Positions 5,498-9,805 of a DNA stretch of 9,805 nucleotides are shown one piece after another. The stretch covers positions 8,733 to 18,537 of the forward strand of contig PAWW01000055.1 of NCBI GenBank assembly GCA_002714255.1, read 5' to 3'. The stretch comes from Acidiferrobacteraceae bacterium (GTDB lineage Bacteria > Pseudomonadota > Gammaproteobacteria > Arenicellales > UBA868). The notes below the pieces were generated by a model. It saw nothing but the letters and a program-made list of their open reading frames with translations, was not told the DNA's origin and did no database searches. How positions within the stretch are numbered: the first letter of the stretch is position 1; the number at the start of each line of letters is the position of its first letter. Both the position numbers and the translations under genes were made by a program.

Positions 5498-6715
5498 ATG
5501 TCTTCGCTTGCGCGCAAACACGTTCTCGTTGGGGTCACGGGCGGGATTGCAGCATACAAGAGCGCCGAACTGGTTCGTCGACTGGTCGATCAGGAGGCTA
5601 TCGTCCGGGTGGTTATGACTCGGGCAGCGCGGGAATTTATTACACCACTTACCCTACAGGCGGTGAGTGGTCACCCGGTTCGTGACGCACTGCTGGATTC
5701 CCAGGCCGAGGCCGGTATGGGTCATATTGAACTTGCCCGCTGGGCAGACCACGTCATTATTGCGCCGGCGACGGCAGACTTCATCGCACGTCTAGCGGCT
5801 GGACTGGCCAATGATTTACTGACTACGCTGTGCCTCGCAACCGAAGCGCCCCTAAGCGTAGCACCGGCCATGAATCGAGTCATGTGGGACCATCCTGCTA
5901 CCCGCGCTAACATTGACATCCTGAGTCGCCGCAACGTCCACATCCTTGGACCCGACAGTGGCCTACAAGCGTGTGGAGAAACTGGCGAAGGTCGCATGAT
6001 CGCACCCACCGACATCGTCTCATGCCTGAATGAGACTCCATCAACCGGTGTTCTCCAGGGTGTCAGGGTTGTCATCACAGCCGGACCGACTTGGGAGCCA
6101 TTAGACCCCGTTCGCGCCCTGACAAATCATAGTTCTGGCAAGATGGGTTATGCCGTAGCGAGCGCGGCGATTGAAGCGGGAGCCGATGTCATTCTGGTGT
6201 CTGGACCCAGTTTCGAACTGCCGCCCCCGGGCGCCACCATTCACTCAGTGAAAACTGCCAATGAAATGTTGGCGAAAGTAGAGTCACAAATCGCTTCTGC
6301 CAATATCTTTATCGGCGTCGCGGCGGTTAGCGATTACCGGCCGGTGGAAGCCAGTCGCAAGAAATTGAAAAAAGGCCAGGAAACGATCCGTCTTGACCTT
6401 GTCCGCAATCCAGATATCCTAGCCAGCGTCGCCGCCAGAGCTGATGGCCCCTTTACAGTCGGCTTTGCGGCTGAGACGGAAGCGACCCTAAACAACGCAC
6501 GGGAAAAACTGTTAGCCAAAGGACTGGACCTGATCGTGGCCAATTCAGTCACCAGTGACAACAACCCGTTCGGCAGCGACCATAATCATCTGCTGCTCAT
6601 TGACGCAAAGAGCGATCTGGATCTCGGTCGAGACACAAAGAGCGCATTGGCACAAAAACTTATCATCGAAATTGCCCGACACTATCGTGCAAAGCATTCA
6701 ACTCAAGATACTTGA
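5498..6715 (+). CDS. coaBC: Bifunctional phosphopantothenoylcysteine decarboxylase / phosphopantothenate-cysteine ligase
   Basis: A cytoplasmic flavoprotein of 405 residues (formerly Dfp) that performs two steps of CoA synthesis: CTP-dependent joining of cysteine to 4'-phosphopantothenate, then FMN-dependent decarboxylation to 4'-phosphopantetheine. The N-terminal CoaC half (about 1-185) has the flavin-fold start [18 protein letters not shown], catalytic His76 in [17 protein letters not shown], Asn126 in PAMNRVMW and Cys159 in [12 protein letters not shown]. The CoaB half (about 195-400) begins with [16 protein letters not shown] and has Asn210 in [20 protein letters not shown], the lysine-rich SRKKLKKG and VGFAAETE. 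All key residues are present and the length matches E. coli. The frame is open back to 5429, but the ATG at 5498 gives the conserved N-terminus. No Shine-Dalgarno sequence or convincing -35 is seen; a -10-like TACACT at 5485-5490 would make the message nearly leaderless. The 3' end overlaps dut by 29 bases. Confidence 0.97.
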   Translation: MSSLARKHVLVGVTGGIAAYKSAELVRRLVDQEAIVRVVMTRAAREFITPLTLQAVSGHPVRDALLDSQAEAGMGHIELARWADHVIIAPATADFIARLAAGLANDLLTTLCLATEAPLSVAPAMNRVMWDHPATRANIDILSRRNVHILGPDSGLQACGETGEGRMIAPTDIVSCLNETPSTGVLQGVRVVITAGPTWEPLDPVRALTNHSSGKMGYAVASAAIEAGADVILVSGPSFELPPPGATIHSVKTANEMLAKVESQIASANIFIGVAAVSDYRPVEASRKKLKKGQETIRLDLVRNPDILASVAARADGPFTVGFAAETEATLNNAREKLLAKGLDLIVANSVTSDNNPFGSDHNHLLLIDAKSDLDLGRDTKSALAQKLIIEIARHYRAKHSTQDT

Positions 6716-7142
6716 CCCGCGCCTGCAGAGTGAATTCGGGCTACCCACTTATGCTACCAGCGGGTCAGCAGGCCTTGATCTAAGAGCCTGTCTGAAGGAA
6801 AGGTTAACCATTGAACCTGGCCAGTGCTGCCTAATACCTAGCGGATTGGCTGTGCATATTGCCGACCCCAGCCTGGCCGCAATCCTGCTGCCGCGATCAG
6901 GCCTTGGCCACAAACACGGTATTGTTCTTGGGAATCTTGTCGGTCTAATCGACAGTGATTATCAAGGAGAGGTCATGGTGTCATGCTGGAACCGCAGCGA
7001 TCAGACCTTTGTCATCGAGCCAGGGGAGCGTATTGCGCAGATGGTCTTCGTGCCCATTACTCAAGCTAAGTTTGAGCTTGTTGACTCCTTCGACGTCAGC
7101 GACCGCGATAGTGGCGGATTTGGACACACCGGCAGAAGCTGA
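6687..7142 (+). CDS. dut: Deoxyuridine 5'-triphosphate nucleotidohydrolase (dUTPase)
   Basis: A trimeric cytoplasmic enzyme of 151 residues that hydrolyses dUTP to dUMP and pyrophosphate, keeping uracil out of DNA and feeding dTMP synthesis. All five dUTPase motifs appear in order: SAGLDLRA (27-34), [19 protein letters not shown] (86-94, with the catalytic Asp), [10 protein letters not shown] and the glycine-rich C-terminal GGFGHTGR that closes over the active site. The start is the GTG at 6687, which reproduces the length and N-terminal spacing of the E. coli enzyme (initiator, two variable residues, then the KILDPR region). An earlier in-frame start at 6555 would lie deep in coaBC and add 44 unrelated residues. 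No clear Shine-Dalgarno sequence is seen. The 29-base overlap with coaBC points to one transcript and coupled translation. Confidence 0.97.
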   Translation: MQSIQLKILDPRLQSEFGLPTYATSGSAGLDLRACLKERLTIEPGQCCLIPSGLAVHIADPSLAAILLPRSGLGHKHGIVLGNLVGLIDSDYQGEVMVSCWNRSDQTFVIEPGERIAQMVFVPITQAKFELVDSFDVSDRDSGGFGHTGRS

Positions 7143-7170
7143 CTGCGGGATGCCCGTACCCTCTTGTCTG

Positions 7171-7199
7171 TTGGGTAAAACGGAGATTTTCCTTATACT
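7171..7199 (+). promoter_or_regulatory. Sigma70-type promoter for sucA
   Basis: TTGGGT (7171-7176) and TATACT (7194-7199) are separated by exactly 17 bases in the 115-base gap between dut and sucA. The -10 matches consensus at five of six positions; the -35 at only three, but those are the key TTG. Transcription would start near 7206, giving a leader of about 52 bases before the sucA ATG. No terminator hairpin for the coaBC-dut transcript is evident in the gap, so read-through into sucA is also possible. Confidence 0.6.
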
Positions 7200-7257
7200 C
7201 TCGGCCACATCACCGATTCTGTTCTGACCCCACCGCAGCCACGGACAAGTTTGGCCA

Positions 7258-9805
7258 ATGCGCACCGATGATAGAGGCCGTTGGCCGCTGTATCAGAGCT
7301 ATCTCACTGGCACTAATGCGGCCTATCTTGACTCCTTATACGAGACTTACGAAAACGACCCCCAGGCTGTCGCCACTGATTGGCGTCAATCGTTCGACAC
7401 TCTGAGATACGAATCGGTCACAACAAATCGTGACAGTTTGCCAAACGGCAACGTCTATGCGTATCACGATGAACAATGGGGCACTGCAGAGGCACGAAAA
7501 CAATCGGCCGTGCTCCGCTTGATCAATGCCTATCGCAGTCGCGGACATCTGATTGCGCGGAATGATCCGCTGCAACTAGCAATCACTAACCCACTCGAAG
7601 ACTTCGACCTTGGTTTTCAGGGCCTCTCCAGCGAAGACCTCGATACACTCTTTGACACCGGCTCACTGTCAGTACGCCAGAAGATGACGCTTCGGGAGAT
7701 TATCGATTTCTGCGACACGGTTTACTGTGGACCCATTGGCATCGAATACATGCACATTTCGCGGATGGAAGAAAAACGATGGCTACAGGCACGTCTTGAA
7801 ACGATGCCTGTGCGCCCCCTAGAGAGTGCCGAGGTGCGTTGCGAGATGCTGAAACAACTATCAGCTGCCGAGGGACTCGAGCGTTATCTACACTCTCGTT
7901 ACGTCGGTCAGAAACGCTTATCGTTAGAAGGGGGAGAAACCCTGATACCTTTGTTATCAGAACTCATTCAACGTGCCGGCGCCAACGGCGTGCGTGAAAT
8001 CGTCATTGGGATGTCGCACCGTGGTCGACTCAACGTTCTCGCTAACATTCTCGGGAAATCTCCTGCAGAATTATTTGATGAGTTTGAGGGCCGCTATACC
8101 AGCGCCAGCGGCAACACGGACACAGGTGACGTCAAGTACCACCAGGGATTTTCGTCTGACGTAGATACGCCTGGGGGGGTCGTCCACCTGGCGCTCGCAT
8201 TTAATCCATCCCACCTCGAGATTATCGGGCCAGTGGTTGAGGGATCAGTCCGAGCACGTCAAGAACGCTATATTGCCGCCAGTTTCGAAACGATGGATCG
8301 CCGTCGAGACGAAGGCAAGCAGCGTGTGATACCTGTTCTGATTCACGGCGACGCCGCTTTTGCTGGACAGGGGGTCGTCATGGAAACCCTCAATATGTCG
8401 AGTACCCGAGGCTTTTCAACCGGTGGCTCAATTCACGTTATTGTCAACAACCAGATTGGGTTCACCACCAGCAATCCGCTGGACGCCCGATCGACACTGT
8501 ATTGCACGGAAGTCGCCAAGATGGTGCAAGCGCCCATTCTTCACATTAACGGTGATGATCCTGATGCGGTGCTGTTTGCGGTTCGACTAGCCTACGACTT
8601 TCGCACGACTTTTGATAAAGATGTGGTCATCGATCTGATTGGCTACCGGCGTCTTGGTCACAACGAAGCCGACGAACCCAGCGTAACGCAACCCACGATG
8701 TATGCCCGCATCGATAAACTGGCTACCGTGCGAGAACAGTATGCCGAGCGCCTCACAGCGGATGACATCATTGACCGCACCCAGAGTGAACAAATGATGC
8801 TGGATTACCGCGCTGCACTAGATGCCGGAAAGATTGTGGCAAACCATGTCACAACAGGCAATGGTCCATTAGACGGTGTTGACTGGAGCCCCTATCTGAA
8901 CAGTCACTGGACGGACGCGAGCGACACCCGCGTTTCCAGTGTGCGTATTAGCCGCCTCAACGCACAACTACAAGAAACACCTCCCGGGTTCACCATCCAT
9001 CCACGGATCGCGAAGTTGTTTGACGACCGCAATGGCATGGCGACAGGCACACAGCCCATCGATTGGGGTTTTGCCGAGACCATTGCCTATGCCAGCCTAA
9101 TTGAAGACGGATACTCTGTGCGCCTGTCTGGACAGGATTCCGGACGGGGAACGTTTTCTCATCGCCACGCGGTCATCAAAAACGTGAACGCACGCGAATC
9201 ACTGGTTCCGTTGCGTTCCATTGGCGCTGACCCAAACCAGTTCCTTGTCATCAACTCCCTGCTGTCGGAAGAGGCAGTGCTAGCGTTTGAATATGGCTAT
9301 GCCACCACTGAGCCCCGTGCACTGGTTATTTGGGAAGCCCAGTTCGGTGACTTTGCCAACGGAGCGCAAGTGGTCATTGATCAGTTCATCAGCAGCGGTG
9401 AATCGAAATGGGGCCGTTTGTGCGGCCTGACCTTGTTTCTGCCTCACGGCTACGAAGGCCAGGGGCCCGAGCATTCATCTGCTCGATTAGAACGCTATCT
9501 CCAGCTGTGTGCTGAACAGAATATCCAGGTCTGTGTACCAACAACACCTGCGCAATTTTTCCACGTCCTTCGGCGCCAGATGATCAGACCACTGCGGCGA
9601 CCGCTGATTTTGATGACTCCGAAAAGCCTGCTACGACATAAACTATCTGTCAGTGCACTATCCGACCTGACTAGCGGTGAGTTTGAGGCCGTTATCAACG
9701 ATCAACAAGATCTCGACCCAGTGAACGTCGAGCGAGTGGTTCTATCCTCGGGCAAAGTCCATTTCGACCTTTTCAAAGCACAACAAGCACTACCTTCCGA
9801 AACAA
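7258..9805 (+). CDS. sucA: 2-oxoglutarate dehydrogenase E1 component, 3' end missing
   Basis: The thiamine-diphosphate-dependent E1 subunit of the TCA-cycle 2-oxoglutarate dehydrogenase complex; it decarboxylates 2-oxoglutarate and transfers the succinyl group to the lipoyl arm of E2. The frame is open from the ATG at 7258 to the right edge: 849 codons of an expected 930-940, so about 85 residues are missing. The start follows an in-frame stop at 7225-7227 and gives the family N-terminus (YQSYLTGTNAAYLDSLYE). Landmarks: MSHRGRLNVLAN (252-263), KYHQGFSSD, NPSHLEIIGPVVEGSVRARQ, the TPP/Mg motif from Gly364-Asp365 to Asn397-Asn398 (HGDAAFAGQG, later NNQIGF), LGHNEADEPS, then the transketolase-like half with SGQDSGRGTFSHRHAV, FGDFANGAQV and HGYEGQGPEHSS. 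The initiation region has only a weak GGA. sucB would be expected next but lies outside. Position behind dut rather than behind sdhCDAB is notable. Confidence 0.97.
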   Translation, partial: MRTDDRGRWPLYQSYLTGTNAAYLDSLYETYENDPQAVATDWRQSFDTLRYESVTTNRDSLPNGNVYAYHDEQWGTAEARKQSAVLRLINAYRSRGHLIARNDPLQLAITNPLEDFDLGFQGLSSEDLDTLFDTGSLSVRQKMTLREIIDFCDTVYCGPIGIEYMHISRMEEKRWLQARLETMPVRPLESAEVRCEMLKQLSAAEGLERYLHSRYVGQKRLSLEGGETLIPLLSELIQRAGANGVREIVIGMSHRGRLNVLANILGKSPAELFDEFEGRYTSASGNTDTGDVKYHQGFSSDVDTPGGVVHLALAFNPSHLEIIGPVVEGSVRARQERYIAASFETMDRRRDEGKQRVIPVLIHGDAAFAGQGVVMETLNMSSTRGFSTGGSIHVIVNNQIGFTTSNPLDARSTLYCTEVAKMVQAPILHINGDDPDAVLFAVRLAYDFRTTFDKDVVIDLIGYRRLGHNEADEPSVTQPTMYARIDKLATVREQYAERLTADDIIDRTQSEQMMLDYRAALDAGKIVANHVTTGNGPLDGVDWSPYLNSHWTDASDTRVSSVRISRLNAQLQETPPGFTIHPRIAKLFDDRNGMATGTQPIDWGFAETIAYASLIEDGYSVRLSGQDSGRGTFSHRHAVIKNVNARESLVPLRSIGADPNQFLVINSLLSEEAVLAFEYGYATTEPRALVIWEAQFGDFANGAQVVIDQFISSGESKWGRLCGLTLFLPHGYEGQGPEHSSARLERYLQLCAEQNIQVCVPTTPAQFFHVLRRQMIRPLRRPLILMTPKSLLRHKLSVSALSDLTSGEFEAVINDQQDLDPVNVERVVLSSGKVHFDLFKAQQALPSET

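Noticed and set aside
6602..6647. Short direct repeat CAAAGAGCG within coaBC (CGCAAAGAGCG then ACACAAAGAGCG)
   Set aside because: It is only nine to ten bases, inside an ordinary variable C-terminal part of CoaB, with no sign of function.
6555..6686. Extended N-terminus of dUTPase from 6555
   Set aside because: It lies wholly within the coaBC coding region, and the family N-terminus begins at the GTG at 6687.
7336..7575. Reverse-strand open frames opposite sucA (also at 8587-8793, 9280-9474 and 9495-9698)
   Set aside because: They are antisense to a continuous, fully recognisable SucA frame and have no independent coding evidence.

Overview
The window looks like a core-genome segment of a gammaproteobacterium. 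The IF-1, L28, L33, CoaBC, Dut and SucA proteins all read close to the Escherichia/Pseudomonas-type orthologues. The order rpmG-rpmB (reverse strand) next to coaBC-dut (forward strand) is the classic gammaproteobacterial neighbourhood. Base composition is balanced and even, coding density is very high, and there are no insertion sequences, tRNA or rRNA genes, CRISPR arrays or phage genes. The genus cannot be named from this sequence alone.

Layout. (1) 1-1181: the 3' part of a periplasmic DegP/HtrA (Do) serine protease with an intact catalytic triad and two PDZ domains; its 5' end lies outside the window. (2) 1189-1226: a long, nearly perfect stem-loop that separates the protease from the next unit. 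(3) 1275-3312: an overlapping pair, an OmpR-family response regulator and its membrane sensor histidine kinase. (4) 3313-3493: a 181-base non-coding stretch with a likely promoter element for infA. (5) 3494-3712: infA (translation initiation factor IF-1, GTG start), followed 41 bases later by a DesA-like membrane fatty acid desaturase (3754-4923). (6) 4955-5366, reverse strand: rpmB-rpmG (ribosomal proteins L28 and L33) with a good sigma70 promoter. (7) 5367-5497: a compact divergent regulatory region with two inverted repeats. (8) 5498-7142: coaBC and dut, overlapping by 29 bases. (9) 7171-7199: a sigma70-type promoter, then sucA (2-oxoglutarate dehydrogenase E1), which runs off the right edge.

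How the genes fit together. The protease plus two-component pair may form an envelope-stress module, comparable in logic to CpxAR-DegP; this is inference from adjacency only. infA, rpmB and rpmG serve translation. coaBC makes 4'-phosphopantetheine, the CoA precursor. sucA encodes the E1 subunit of a CoA-using TCA-cycle complex. dut keeps dUTP low and supplies dUMP. The desaturase adjusts membrane fluidity.

No convincing previously undescribed system is visible. The points most worth a second look are the strong stem-loop after the protease, the palindrome directly in front of coaBC, the transposase-like C-terminal tail of the desaturase, the absence of radC between rpmB and coaBC, and the placement of sucA behind dut. 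No gene-free stretch exceeds 300 bases.
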